From Paracoccus ravus (GTDB lineage: Bacteria; Pseudomonadota; Alphaproteobacteria; Rhodobacterales; Rhodobacteraceae), in contig NZ_SDEB01000001.1 in assembly GCF_004522175.1 (NCBI RefSeq), forward strand, positions 62,001-126,000: a stretch of 64,000 nt of DNA, given 5' to 3'. Made by a program: the position numbers and the translations under genes. Shown here one piece after another: positions 46,721 to 54,900 of this stretch (its first letter is position 1; every line of letters begins with the position of its first letter). The notes beneath the pieces were generated by a model. It worked only from the letters and a program-made list of their open reading frames with translations, was not told where the DNA came from and did not search any database.

Positions 46721-46810
46721 GGGCAATCCTTCGAGATGATTCGGGCGGGGAAAATGAGCATAGCCCGACGCCATGTCAACGCCGGGCTTCTTTCTTGTTG
46801 AAATATCCCA

Positions 46811-46838
46811 CGGGGGACCGGGGGTGTGAAACCCCCGG
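46811..46838. repeat. GC-rich hairpin element resembling a Rhodobacteraceae intergenic repeat
   Basis: CCGGGGGT (46818-46825) pairs with ACCCCCGG (46831-46838) around a 5-nt loop. It is preceded by GATATTTC-like sequence on the minus strand (CCCCCGTGGGATATTTC). Hairpins of this layout followed by GGGATATTT are frequent gene-end elements in this bacterial family, by my recollection. It lies 9 bp after the ferredoxin reductase gene and may end its transcript, though there is no T-run. Confidence 0.5.
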
Positions 46839-46846
46839 CTTGAGGC

Positions 46847-47686
46847 TCAGACACCCTCGCCGACGAAGGCCTTTTCGACCACGAATTCCTTCGGATCGCT
46901 GTTCGCGCCCTCGCGCAGACCGAAGCCTTCCAGCACCGCCTTGACGTCGACGTTGAAGGCGAGGCTGCCGCAGACCATGGCGCGGTCATTCTCGGTGTTC
47001 ATGGGCGGGAGGCCCAGATCCTCGAAGACCTTGCCCGAGGTCAGGTTGTCGGTGATGCGGCCCATGAAAGGGCTCTCTTCGCGGGTCGTGGTCGGGTAGT
47101 AGCGCAGGCGATTGGCGAAATCCTCGCCATAGATCTCGGTCAGCAGCGGGTCGTGCTGCAGGTTCTCGACCAGCTCGCGGCCATATTCCAACTCCTCGGC
47201 GGTGCGGCAGGTATGCATCATGATGACCTGCTCGTAACGCTCATAGGTTTCCGGATCGCGCATCAGCGAGGCGAAGGGCGCAAGGCCCGTCCCGGTCGCG
47301 AGGAACCACATCCGCTTGCCCGGCAAGAGCGCGTCCAGCACCAGCGTGCCGACGGGCTTCGGGCGCAGAATGATCTCATCCCCCGGCTGGATCAATTGCA
47401 GCTTCGAGGTCAGCGGGCCGTCCGGAACCTTGATCGAGTAGAATTCCAGCTCGTCATCCCAATTGGGCGAGGCGATGGAATAGGCCCGCAGGATCGGCTT
47501 GCCGTTGTCGCCCGGCAGGCCGATCATCACGAACTCGCCCGAGCGGAAGCGCAGGCTGGCAGGGCGCGTCACGCGGAACGAGAACAGCGTATCGCTCCAA
47601 TGCTGGACCGAGGTCACGGTCTGGGCATCAGGAAGGGTCTTGGCGGGTTTCACGGCAGCGTCGGCCACGGAGAGATCCAGTGTCAT
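46847..47686 (-). CDS. fpr: Ferredoxin--NADP+ reductase
   Basis: 279-aa FAD-dependent reductase of the bacterial Fpr type. FAD-binding LRAYSIASPNWDDELEFYS with RAYS near residue 90, NADP-binding FLATGTGLAPFASLMRDP, and a C-terminal FVVEKAFVGEGV ending. It closes the sulfate-assimilation array and probably supplies reduced ferredoxin to sulfite reductase. The 55-bp gap from the DUF934 gene fits one operon. Confidence 0.94.
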   Translation of the reverse strand: MTLDLSVADAAVKPAKTLPDAQTVTSVQHWSDTLFSFRVTRPASLRFRSGEFVMIGLPGDNGKPILRAYSIASPNWDDELEFYSIKVPDGPLTSKLQLIQPGDEIILRPKPVGTLVLDALLPGKRMWFLATGTGLAPFASLMRDPETYERYEQVIMMHTCRTAEELEYGRELVENLQHDPLLTEIYGEDFANRLRYYPTTTREESPFMGRITDNLTSGKVFEDLGLPPMNTENDRAMVCGSLAFNVDVKAVLEGFGLREGANSDPKEFVVEKAFVGEGV

Positions 47687-47741
47687 GTCAGGGTCCCGGT
47701 CTATCTAAGTCATCAGGAAGCTGGGGGAAACCCCGGCAAGC

Positions 47742-48113
47742 TCAGCCGGCAAGGCGCGAACGGTGATCCCATTGTTGCCAGTCGGCGCGGTAAAGCCATT
47801 GCTCCTGCGGCTGGCGTTGGGCAAGCGCTGCGGAAATGCGCACCTCGTCGAAGCCGACGCGGCGTGCCATGGCATATTGGTCGGCAATCAGCCCGCCCAC
47901 GGCGCGCAGCCGTCCCTTGTAACCCTTTTCGCGCAGAAGCCGCGCCAGCGTGAAGCCGCGCCCGTCGCTGAACGAGGGAAACTCGATGGCAAGAAGATCA
48001 TGGTTCAGATAGTCGCCAAGGCTCGCCGGATCAACATCCGGGGCCAAGGAAACCGGCTCTGCGCCGTCAAAGGGGTGGAAGCCGTCATCGCGGACAAGAA
48101 AGAAATCGCTCAT
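47742..48113 (-). CDS. DUF934 domain protein of the sulfite reduction cluster
   Basis: 123-aa DUF934 protein, with LLAIEFPSFSDGRGFTLARLLRE, the family core. It is genetically linked to sulfite reductase across proteobacteria; its biochemical role is unknown to me, possibly an accessory in sulfite reduction. The ATG at 48113 overlaps the cysH stop by 4 bp; the longer frame is inside cysH. Confidence 0.88.
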   Translation of the reverse strand: MSDFFLVRDDGFHPFDGAEPVSLAPDVDPASLGDYLNHDLLAIEFPSFSDGRGFTLARLLREKGYKGRLRAVGGLIADQYAMARRVGFDEVRISAALAQRQPQEQWLYRADWQQWDHRSRLAG

Positions 48114-48841
48114 GAGGTTGCTCCTGCGCGGACCATCTTGCCGCCGATGAAATGGATGCCGCATTCGGTCTTCTGGCTGCCCCGCCAGCGACCGGCACGG
48201 GGGTCTTCGCCCGGCTTCACGGGCGAGGTGCAGGGCGCGCAGCCGATCGAGGCATAGCCCTTGGCGACCAGCGGATGGCGCGGCAGGTTGTTCTCGGCCA
48301 TATAGTCCTGAACATCCTCCTTGCGCCAGTGCGCCAGCGGGTTGATGCGCAGCCGGGCCGGAGGCTCGGCCTCGAAGAATTGCAACTGCTGACGCTCGCC
48401 GCCTTGGAACCGTTTGCGACCGGTGATCCAGGCGTCGAACTTGGCCAGCTCGCGCTCGAGCGGCACGGTCTTGCGCAAGTCGCAGCAGGCATCGGTGCTG
48501 AACTGGTGCAGCGTGCCGTCGGGATCGTTCAGCGCGATCTCGCGCTCGAGCGCACGCACCACCTGCACATTGGTCAGCTTCAGCTTTTCCGAGACCTCGA
48601 GCTGGTAGTCCAGCGTCTCGGGGAAAAGCATCTGCGTGTCGATGAACAGGACCGGCGTGCCGGGTGCCACGACCGAAACCATGTGCAGCAGCACAACCGA
48701 TTCCGAGCCAAAGGACGACACCAGCGTCACCCGGCCCAGATCGGGATCGTTCAGCGCACGCCGCAGCACTTCGGTCGCGGCATGGTGCCTGTAGCGGTCG
48801 TTCAGCAGGCTCGCGCGGTTATCTAGGCTGCCATCAAGCAT
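48110..48841 (-). CDS. cysH: Fe-S type adenylyl/phosphoadenylyl-sulfate reductase
   Basis: 243-aa assimilatory reductase turning APS (or PAPS) into sulfite. SSFGSESVVLLHM forms the nucleotide loop. The cysteine pairs STDACCDLRKTVPL and SIGCAPCTSPV are the CC/CxxC ligands of a [4Fe-4S] cluster, which marks the APS-using bacterial type. The C-terminal ECGIH carries the catalytic Cys. The start MLDGSLDNRA overlaps cysI by 8 bp. No cysD/cysN/cysC is in the window. Confidence 0.93.
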   Translation of the reverse strand: MLDGSLDNRASLLNDRYRHHAATEVLRRALNDPDLGRVTLVSSFGSESVVLLHMVSVVAPGTPVLFIDTQMLFPETLDYQLEVSEKLKLTNVQVVRALEREIALNDPDGTLHQFSTDACCDLRKTVPLERELAKFDAWITGRKRFQGGERQQLQFFEAEPPARLRINPLAHWRKEDVQDYMAENNLPRHPLVAKGYASIGCAPCTSPVKPGEDPRAGRWRGSQKTECGIHFIGGKMVRAGATS

Positions 48842-50489
48842 TGACCGGATACAGCGCCGCCTTGAACGGTGCTGCCCCCACGCGACGGTAGGCGTCGATG
48901 AAGCGTTCCTCGGCCGAGTCGCGCAGGTCCAGATAGGTATTGATGATGCGGTCGATGGCGGGCACGACCTCTTCGGCCGGGAAGCCCGCGCCGGGGCGCT
49001 GGCCAATGGCCGGAATGTCATAGCCGTCGCCGCCCAAAGTGATCTGGTAGTTCTCGACGCCCGCCCGGTCGAGACCGAGGATGCCGATATGGCCCAGATG
49101 GTGATGGCCGCAGGCGTTGATGCAGCCCGAGATGCGGATGTCGATCTTGCCGATCTCATCCTCGATGTCGCGGGCGCGGAAATGGTCGGCGATCTCCTGC
49201 GCGATCGGGATCGAGCGGGCGGTGGCCAAGGCGCAGTAATCCATGCCGGGGCAGGCGACGATGTCGCTAATCAGCCCCGCATTGGCGGTGGCGAGGCCCG
49301 CCGCCTTCAGCTCGCTGTAAAGCGCGAAGAGGTCCGACTTGTGGACATGCGGCAGGACCACGTTCTGGTCATGGCTGATGCGCAGGTCGGCATGGCCGTA
49401 ACGCTCGGCCAGATCCGCCAGCAGGCGCATCTGGTCGGCCGAGGCGTCGCCCGGCGTCTGGCCCGGCGCCTTGAAGGTCACCATGACGCTGGCATAGCCC
49501 GGCGCCTTGTGGGTCGACAGGTTGGTGTCGGTCCAGCTGCGGAAGCCGACGCTCGCGGCGCGGCGCGCCTCGTAATCGCCGTCTGCCTCGTTGCGGAAGG
49601 CCGGGGCGGCATAGACCTCGCGGAATTCGGCGACCAGGTCCTGATCGACGCCCGAGAAGACGGCGCGGCGGTTCAGGAACTCGGCCTCGATCTCGTCGCG
49701 CATGACGTCGAGGCCGCGCTCGGCGACGGTGATCTTGATCCGGGCCTTGTACTTGTTGTCGCGGCGACCGGCGAGGTTATAGGCCGAGATGATCGCCTCG
49801 ACAAAAGGCAGCAGGTCGGCTTCGGGCAGGAATTCGCGAACGACCTGACCAAGGATCGGGGTGCGGCCCAGACCGCCACCGATCCAGACCTGGAAGCCCA
49901 GCTCGCCCTGCTCGTTGCGGCGCAGGCGCAGGCCGATGTCATGGGCGGCGATGACGGCGCGGTCCTTCTCGCCGCCGGAAATGGCGATCTTGAACTTGCG
50001 CGGCAGGAACTGGAACTCGGCATGGTCGGTCGACCAGGCGCGCAGAAGCTCTGCATAGGGGCGCGGATCCACTACCTCGTCGGCAGCGGCGCCGGCATAG
50101 GCGTCGGTCGTCACGTTGCGGATGGTGTTGCCCGAGGTCTGGATCGCGTGCAGGCCGACATCGGCCAGCGCGTCCAGCATGTCCGGGATGTCCACCAGCT
50201 TCGGCCAGTTATACTGGATGTTCTGGCGCGTGGTCCAATGGCCGTAACCCTTGTCCCATTTCTCGGCCAAGAGCGCGAGGGTGCGCATCTGGTCGGGGCT
50301 GATCGTGCCGTAAGGGATCGCCACCCGCAGCATATAGGCGTGAAGCTGCAGGTAGACGCCGTTCATCAGGCGCAGCGGGCGGAACTCTTCCTCGGTCAGG
50401 CTGCCATCCAGCCGACGCTCGACTTGGCTGCGGAACTGCTGCGCGCGGTAGCGCAGGTATTCGTTATGCTGGGGGCGGGCGTCAAACAT
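48834..50489 (-). CDS. cysI: Nitrite/sulfite reductase hemoprotein (assimilatory sulfite reductase)
   Basis: 551-aa siroheme/[4Fe-4S] reductase giving sulfide from sulfite. It has the two ferredoxin-like repeats and GHWTTRQNIQYNWPKL. The cluster/siroheme cysteines lie in CPGMDYCALA and GCINACGHHHLGHIG. The start MFDARPQHNEYLRYR is chosen over an open frame that crosses the upstream gene. It is one subunit of NirA/CysI type and probably takes electrons from ferredoxin through the Fpr gene of the same array. Confidence 0.94.
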   Translation of the reverse strand: MFDARPQHNEYLRYRAQQFRSQVERRLDGSLTEEEFRPLRLMNGVYLQLHAYMLRVAIPYGTISPDQMRTLALLAEKWDKGYGHWTTRQNIQYNWPKLVDIPDMLDALADVGLHAIQTSGNTIRNVTTDAYAGAAADEVVDPRPYAELLRAWSTDHAEFQFLPRKFKIAISGGEKDRAVIAAHDIGLRLRRNEQGELGFQVWIGGGLGRTPILGQVVREFLPEADLLPFVEAIISAYNLAGRRDNKYKARIKITVAERGLDVMRDEIEAEFLNRRAVFSGVDQDLVAEFREVYAAPAFRNEADGDYEARRAASVGFRSWTDTNLSTHKAPGYASVMVTFKAPGQTPGDASADQMRLLADLAERYGHADLRISHDQNVVLPHVHKSDLFALYSELKAAGLATANAGLISDIVACPGMDYCALATARSIPIAQEIADHFRARDIEDEIGKIDIRISGCINACGHHHLGHIGILGLDRAGVENYQITLGGDGYDIPAIGQRPGAGFPAEEVVPAIDRIINTYLDLRDSAEERFIDAYRRVGAAPFKAALYPVNA

Positions 50490-50811
50490 TGCTGGCCTCG
50501 AGTTCGGCTTGAATGCCATGGAAATAGTTGGACGGGCCGCGACGGCGGAAAGCCTCGCGGAAATGGGTAGGCTCGGGGCGGCCATCCGCGCCGCGCTTGG
50601 CCTCGGCCAGATAGGGGCCGACGACGATATTTGCCTGACCGATGGCTTCGAGCATGGCGAGATCGGCAATCGCCTCGTCTTCGAAAAGCTGCGCCTCGCG
50701 CGGGTCGGCGGTCCAGTCCCCGTCACGCATCCAGACGCAATGGCCCATGCGCAGATCATTGGCGGTAATGACGGCGGGGGTTGCGATCGAGGGGGTGAAG
50801 GTCTTGGACAT
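50482..50811 (-). CDS. DUF2849 protein of the sulfite reduction cluster
   Basis: 109-aa DUF2849 family protein, small and soluble, with VITANDLRMGHCVWM and NIVVGPYLAEA. It typically sits directly before cysI in alphaproteobacteria, often after a siroheme synthase gene. Here no siroheme synthase precedes it; an Lrp-type regulator is divergent instead. It overlaps cysI by 8 bp. Function unknown. Confidence 0.87.
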   Translation of the reverse strand: MSKTFTPSIATPAVITANDLRMGHCVWMRDGDWTADPREAQLFEDEAIADLAMLEAIGQANIVVGPYLAEAKRGADGRPEPTHFREAFRRRGPSNYFHGIQAELEASNV

Positions 50812-50834
50812 GGCCTTTTGCCTTTCGGAATGGG

Positions 50835-50849
50835 TCTATCTTATATAGA
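50835..50849. promoter_or_regulatory. 15-bp palindrome between the cys cluster and the Lrp gene
   Basis: TCTAT-CTTAT-ATAGA is a perfect 5+5 inverted repeat in an AT-rich patch, 24 bp upstream of the DUF2849-cysI operon start and about 85 bp from the Lrp-type gene. Its length and symmetry fit an Lrp/AsnC binding site. Binding by the adjacent regulator is inferred. Confidence 0.5.
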
Positions 50850-50864
50850 AAATTCTTCCCCTTA

Positions 50865-50891
50865 TTGACGAGTGGGCCGAAGAAATAAGAA
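50865..50891 (+). promoter_or_regulatory. Candidate promoter of the Lrp-type gene
   Basis: TTGACG (50865-50870), a 15-bp spacer and TAAGAA (50886-50891). The spacer is short, so confidence is low. If real, transcription would start near 50898, just before the first ATG (50903), favouring the second ATG at 50936. Confidence 0.3.
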
Positions 50892-50935
50892 ACAGGTTCC
50901 ACATGAATGGCAGGCAGACAGGACCAAATTTCTCA

Positions 50936-51418
50936 ATGAGCCAAGACACCCAAACGCCGGCCCGACTGGATGACGTGGATCGCAAAATCCTGTCCCTTCT
51001 GCAGCGTGACGCCACGCTGTCTTTGGACGACATCGCGGCGCAGGTCGGGGCCTCCAAGACCCCGGTCTGGAACCGAATCCGCAAGCTGCGCGAGGCGGGC
51101 GTCATTCGCGGACAGGTCGCCCTGCTCGATCCCGATTCACTAGGCTTGGATGCCTGCTTTTTCGTCTTGATCCGCACCAGCGAGCATGACCCGGATTGGG
51201 CGGCGAAATTCCTCAGTGCCGTGCGCGCGCGCCCCGAGGTGATCGAGGCGCACCGCTTGGCCGGGGATATCGACTATATCCTCAAGGTCCGGGTGCGGAA
51301 TGCCCGCGCCTATGACCGCTTCTATCAGGCGCTGATCTCGGAGGTGAAAATCCACAACGTCACCGCGCTTCTGTCGATGGAAGAGTTGAAGGCGACGACC
51401 GCCCTGCCCTTGGAATAA
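50936..51418 (+). CDS. Lrp/AsnC-family transcriptional regulator
   Basis: 160-aa regulator. The N-terminal helix-turn-helix (about 10-60) contains DRKILSLLQRDATLSLDDIAAQVG and KTPVWNRIRKLREAGVI; a C-terminal RAM ligand-binding domain follows (about 75-155). It is divergent from the cysI/cysH array with a palindrome between, so control of sulfur assimilation, perhaps in response to a sulfur amino acid, is the natural inference. An in-frame ATG at 50903 would add 11 residues; neither start has a strong Shine-Dalgarno. Confidence 0.9.
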   Translation: MSQDTQTPARLDDVDRKILSLLQRDATLSLDDIAAQVGASKTPVWNRIRKLREAGVIRGQVALLDPDSLGLDACFFVLIRTSEHDPDWAAKFLSAVRARPEVIEAHRLAGDIDYILKVRVRNARAYDRFYQALISEVKIHNVTALLSMEELKATTALPLE

Positions 51419-51421
51419 GCC

Positions 51422-52528
51422 TTAGCCGCGCGCCGCGCTCAGTGCGCGCGGCAGGGCGTCGGCCAGAACGTCAAGCTCGGCATCCGGTGCGCAAGAGATC
51501 CGGATGCAGCGATCCATCGGGGCGGTGCCGGGCATTCGCGCGAAAATCCCCTCGCCCGCCAAAGCCGCCAGCACTCGACGCGCGAAATCACCGTCTTGGC
51601 CGCAGTCGACAGTGACGAAATTCGTGGCCGAGGGCAGCGCAGACAGCCCGTTCGCCGCAGCAATCTCGCCGATGCGGGCGCGGGCTGCAAAGACCTTGCG
51701 GCGGGTTTCCTCCAACCATGCAGCGTCTTGCAGCGCGGCCAAAGCGCCGATCTGCGAGGTCCTGCTGATGCCGAAATGGTTGCGGATACGGTCAAAGCCC
51801 GCGATCAGCGCGGCGGGACCAATCGCATAGCCCACACGCGCGCCCGCCATGCCATAGGCTTTCGAGAAGGTGCGGAATCGGATCACCCGGTCATCCTCGG
51901 GGTCGATCCGGGGAATGGCATCTGCGGGCGCGAATTCGGCATAGGCCTCGTCAAGCACCATGAGCGTGCCTTCCGGCATGTGCTCCAAGGCTGCCTCGAT
52001 CCGGCTGCCCTTGTGCCAGCTTCCCATCGGATTATCGGGATTGGCGAAATAGACCAGCCGCGCGCCGGTCTCGGCAGCGGCGGCGATCAGCGCCTCGGGG
52101 TCCTCGGCATCGTCGCGGTAAGGGACTTTGTGCAGCACGCCACCAAAGCCCGCGACGTGATAGTTGAAGGTCGGATAGGCCCCTTCCGAGGTCACCACCA
52201 CTTCGCCCGGCGCCAAGGCCAGCCGCACCAACAGGCCCAAGAGCCCGTCGATCCCTTCGCCCAGCATGATGTTCTCGGGCGCGATGCCGTGATGCGCGGC
52301 CAGGGCGTGACGCAGATCGTGATTGTCGGGATCGCCGTATTTCCAGATCTCGGCGCTGGCCTCGGCCATGGCCGCGATGGCCTTGGGCGACGGGCCGAAG
52401 CCGTTCTCATTCGCCCCAAGCCGCGCGCGGAAGGGCGCGCCCTGACGGCGCTCCAGCGTCTCGGGTCCGGTGAAGGGGACCGTGGCGGGCAGCGAGGCAG
52501 GAAGCGGGGCGAAGCGAAGACGTGTCAT
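51422..52528 (-). CDS. HisC-like class I/II aminotransferase
   Basis: 368-aa PLP-dependent fold-type I aminotransferase. It has LGANENGFGPSPKA at the N-terminus, FANPDNPMGSW, the Asp in VLDEAYAEF and the PLP Lys in FRTFSKAYGMAGARVGYA. Closest in style to histidinol-phosphate aminotransferases, but there is no other his gene nearby, so an aromatic or other amino-acid transaminase is equally possible. Its stop lies 3 bp from the convergent Lrp-type gene. It is preceded by a RAM-domain gene on the same strand. Confidence 0.88.
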   Translation of the reverse strand: MTRLRFAPLPASLPATVPFTGPETLERRQGAPFRARLGANENGFGPSPKAIAAMAEASAEIWKYGDPDNHDLRHALAAHHGIAPENIMLGEGIDGLLGLLVRLALAPGEVVVTSEGAYPTFNYHVAGFGGVLHKVPYRDDAEDPEALIAAAAETGARLVYFANPDNPMGSWHKGSRIEAALEHMPEGTLMVLDEAYAEFAPADAIPRIDPEDDRVIRFRTFSKAYGMAGARVGYAIGPAALIAGFDRIRNHFGISRTSQIGALAALQDAAWLEETRRKVFAARARIGEIAAANGLSALPSATNFVTVDCGQDGDFARRVLAALAGEGIFARMPGTAPMDRCIRISCAPDAELDVLADALPRALSAARG

Positions 52529-52550
52529 GGGAAGTCTTGAATTGGGCCGA

Positions 52551-52787
52551 TCAGAACGCCTTGAAGGTCATCGTGGTCAGGGTGCGCTGGATATGGGGGA
52601 TGTCGAACAATTGCTCGGCAAGGAAACGGCCGACATCCTGATCCTCGGGGATATAGATCTTGGCGATCAGGTCGTATTCGCCCGAGGTCGAGTAAAGTTC
52701 ACTCGCGATCTCGCGGTCATAGATCGCGTCGGCGACCTCATAGGTCTTGCCGGGCGTGCAACGGAACTGAACGAATACCGGGCGCAT
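52551..52787 (-). CDS. Stand-alone RAM (Lrp/AsnC ligand-binding) domain protein
   Basis: 78 aa, corresponding only to the C-terminal effector domain of Lrp-type regulators (FVQFRCTPGKTYEVADAIYD; TSGEYDLIAKIYIPED), without any DNA-binding helix-turn-helix. A strong AGGAGG Shine-Dalgarno precedes the ATG. It is 22 bp upstream of the HisC-like gene, probably in one operon. Such small proteins bind amino acids and may modulate full-length Lrp proteins; the target is not known. Confidence 0.9.
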   Translation of the reverse strand: MRPVFVQFRCTPGKTYEVADAIYDREIASELYSTSGEYDLIAKIYIPEDQDVGRFLAEQLFDIPHIQRTLTTMTFKAF

Positions 52788-52817
52788 GGCGAACCTCCTG
52801 AGCGTTTCGGCGTCAAC

Positions 52818-54194
52818 CTAGACCGCGGCGGGCGCGGGGGTCCAGTCCCCGCGCGCATGGCCGCGCCAGAAGCGGCGCATCAGCAGGACCGAGGCGACCG
52901 TCAGCCCCGCGACAAGTCCCAGCCACAGCCCCTTGGGGCCAAGACCCAGCGCAAAGGCCAGACCATAGGCGACCGGGATGCCGACCAGCCAATAGCTGAT
53001 CGCGGCGATGACCATCGGCACGCGGGTATCCTGCACGCCGCGCAAAAGCCCCAGCGCGATCACCTGCAGGGCATCGGTCAACTGGAACAGCGCGGCATAG
53101 AACATCAGCCCAGCGCCGATGGCGATCAGCGCAGGGGTCTCGGGATCGCCGGCATCCAGATAAAGCCCGACCAGCGTGCGTGGCAGGGCCAGAAACAGGA
53201 TCACCGCCAGCACCGCCGCGCCCACCGAAACCGCCGTGACCGTCACCGCCGCGTCGCGCATCCATTGCGCGTCGCCCCAGCCCCGCGCCTGCCCGATCCG
53301 CACCGTCGCAGCGTTCGACATGCCCAGATGCAGCATGAAGGTGATCGAGGCCAGTTGCAGCGCGATGCCATGCGCGGCGAGGGCCTGCGTGCCGATCCAG
53401 CCCATCATGACGTTCGAGCCGACGAACAGCCCGCCCTCGGCCACCATGGTCAGGCCGATCGGCAGGCCCAGCAGAAAGACCTTGCGCAGATCCGCCCAGT
53501 CCGGGCGCCAAAATCGCCGGAACAGACGGTATTTCCGCGCAGCGGGCAGCCATGCCGCATAGCCGACCAGCAGCACCAGTTGCAGCACCTGCACCGAGAC
53601 CGAGGCGATCGCCGCGCCGCGCACGCCCAACTCCGGCGCACCAAAATTGCCAAAGATCAGGACCCAGTTCAGCAGCACATTGACCGGCAGCCCGGCCAGC
53701 GTGATCCAAAGGACCACCTGCGGCCGCTCCATCGCGGCGAGATAGCTGTTCAGTGTCAGCCCGCACAGCACGGGCAGCAGACCGAAACCCGCGATCCGCA
53801 AATAATCCTGGGCCAGAGCCGCCACCACCGGCTCTTGCCCGATGGCGAGAAGGATCGGCTCAGAAAACCACATCAGCGGCAGGACCAGGACCGGATGGAT
53901 GATCGAGAGCCAAAGCGCCATGCGGGTGGCGCGCCGCACTTCCGTTTCGTCGCCGCGTGCGATGGCCTCGGCGATGACGCCCATCACGCCGATGCCGAAG
54001 CCCATGCCCAGGAAGAACAGGATATGGAAAAACGAGGTCGCGATGACCAGCGCGGCCAGTTCCTCGACGCCATACCAGCCGACCATGACCGTGTCGGCCA
54101 CGCCGATGGCCATGCGCGCGAGATGGCTGCCAACCAGCGGCAGGCCAAGCGCGAGCGTCGCGCGCAGATGCGGGGCGTAACGGTCCAAAGTCAT
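52818..54194 (-). CDS. MATE-family multidrug/metabolite exporter
   Basis: 458-aa membrane protein with twelve predicted spans in two MatE repeats (about 15-180 and 240-400). It contains GVADTVMVGWYGVEELAAL, the typical first-repeat motif. Family members export cationic drugs or metabolites in exchange for Na+ or protons. The start MTLDRYAPHL is supported by fold position; the frame extends 39 codons upstream without support. Some relatives are named NorM. Confidence 0.9.
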   Translation of the reverse strand: MTLDRYAPHLRATLALGLPLVGSHLARMAIGVADTVMVGWYGVEELAALVIATSFFHILFFLGMGFGIGVMGVIAEAIARGDETEVRRATRMALWLSIIHPVLVLPLMWFSEPILLAIGQEPVVAALAQDYLRIAGFGLLPVLCGLTLNSYLAAMERPQVVLWITLAGLPVNVLLNWVLIFGNFGAPELGVRGAAIASVSVQVLQLVLLVGYAAWLPAARKYRLFRRFWRPDWADLRKVFLLGLPIGLTMVAEGGLFVGSNVMMGWIGTQALAAHGIALQLASITFMLHLGMSNAATVRIGQARGWGDAQWMRDAAVTVTAVSVGAAVLAVILFLALPRTLVGLYLDAGDPETPALIAIGAGLMFYAALFQLTDALQVIALGLLRGVQDTRVPMVIAAISYWLVGIPVAYGLAFALGLGPKGLWLGLVAGLTVASVLLMRRFWRGHARGDWTPAPAAV

Positions 54195-54246
54195 CACGAT
54201 GCCTTGTTGTTGGGCAGCGCCTGTGGCTGCCTGATCGAATTGCGGG

Positions 54247-54900
54247 CTAGGGGCGAATCTCGACTTCCGTCCCGATGGCCGCATGGGCGAAGATTTCCTC
54301 GACCTCGGCATTCGTCAAGGCGATGCAGCCCGCGGTCCAGTCGCCCTTGACCTTGTAGCCCTTTGCGACCTGATTGGGCTGGCCATGAATCATGATATCG
54401 CCGCCCGGATCGTAGCCGCCCTTGCGCGCCGCATCTCGGTGGCGCTTTTGCGGATAATCAAGGCCGAGAGACAGGTGATAGGCGCTTTGCCGGTTCAGCC
54501 TGTCGATGCGGAAGACCCCCTCGGGGGTGCGCCCGTCGCCTTGGCGGGACTTGTCACCCTCGGGCGAGAAGCCCAATGCGATCGCGAAATGTCTCGGCGC
54601 GCCGTTGCGCTGCCAGACGGTCATTTTGCGCGCGGCCTTCTCGATGAGGATGCGTTCGACCGGCGAGGTAATCGGCCTGGCAGGCGGTTCCGGCACGCGC
54701 AGATCTGGCCATTCAAAATCCGGCAGGTTGAGTTCCGGCAGGCGCGGCAGCGGAAAGCGCGGCAGGCCGGGAATATGCCAGCCCGTGCCGGGACGCGGGG
54801 GCGCGATCGGCTCTGCCTGACGCGGTGCCCAGAGCAGCCAAGCCGCCCAGAGCAATGCGACAAGGCAAAGCGCCGTGAAAAGCGCCCCCAGCCGTTTCAT
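54247..54900 (-). CDS. L,D-transpeptidase (YkuD domain)
   Basis: 217-aa envelope enzyme. It has an N-terminal membrane anchor/signal (about 5-25), a Pro-rich linker (about 40-80, PxLPxxxLP repeats) and a YkuD domain (about 85-217) with His172 in IMIHGQPN and the catalytic Cys192 in DWTAGCIALTN. Such enzymes make 3-3 peptidoglycan cross-links or attach proteins to the wall. It overlaps the next upstream gene by 4 bp (ATGA), so it is translationally coupled with the MalY-like lyase. Confidence 0.9.
   Translation of the reverse strand: MKRLGALFTALCLVALLWAAWLLWAPRQAEPIAPPRPGTGWHIPGLPRFPLPRLPELNLPDFEWPDLRVPEPPARPITSPVERILIEKAARKMTVWQRNGAPRHFAIALGFSPEGDKSRQGDGRTPEGVFRIDRLNRQSAYHLSLGLDYPQKRHRDAARKGGYDPGGDIMIHGQPNQVAKGYKVKGDWTAGCIALTNAEVEEIFAHAAIGTEVEIRP

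Noticed and set aside
44132..46801. 889-codon open frame on the + strand
   Set aside because: Antisense to topA, whose TOPRIM, active-site Tyr and zinc finger are all intact.
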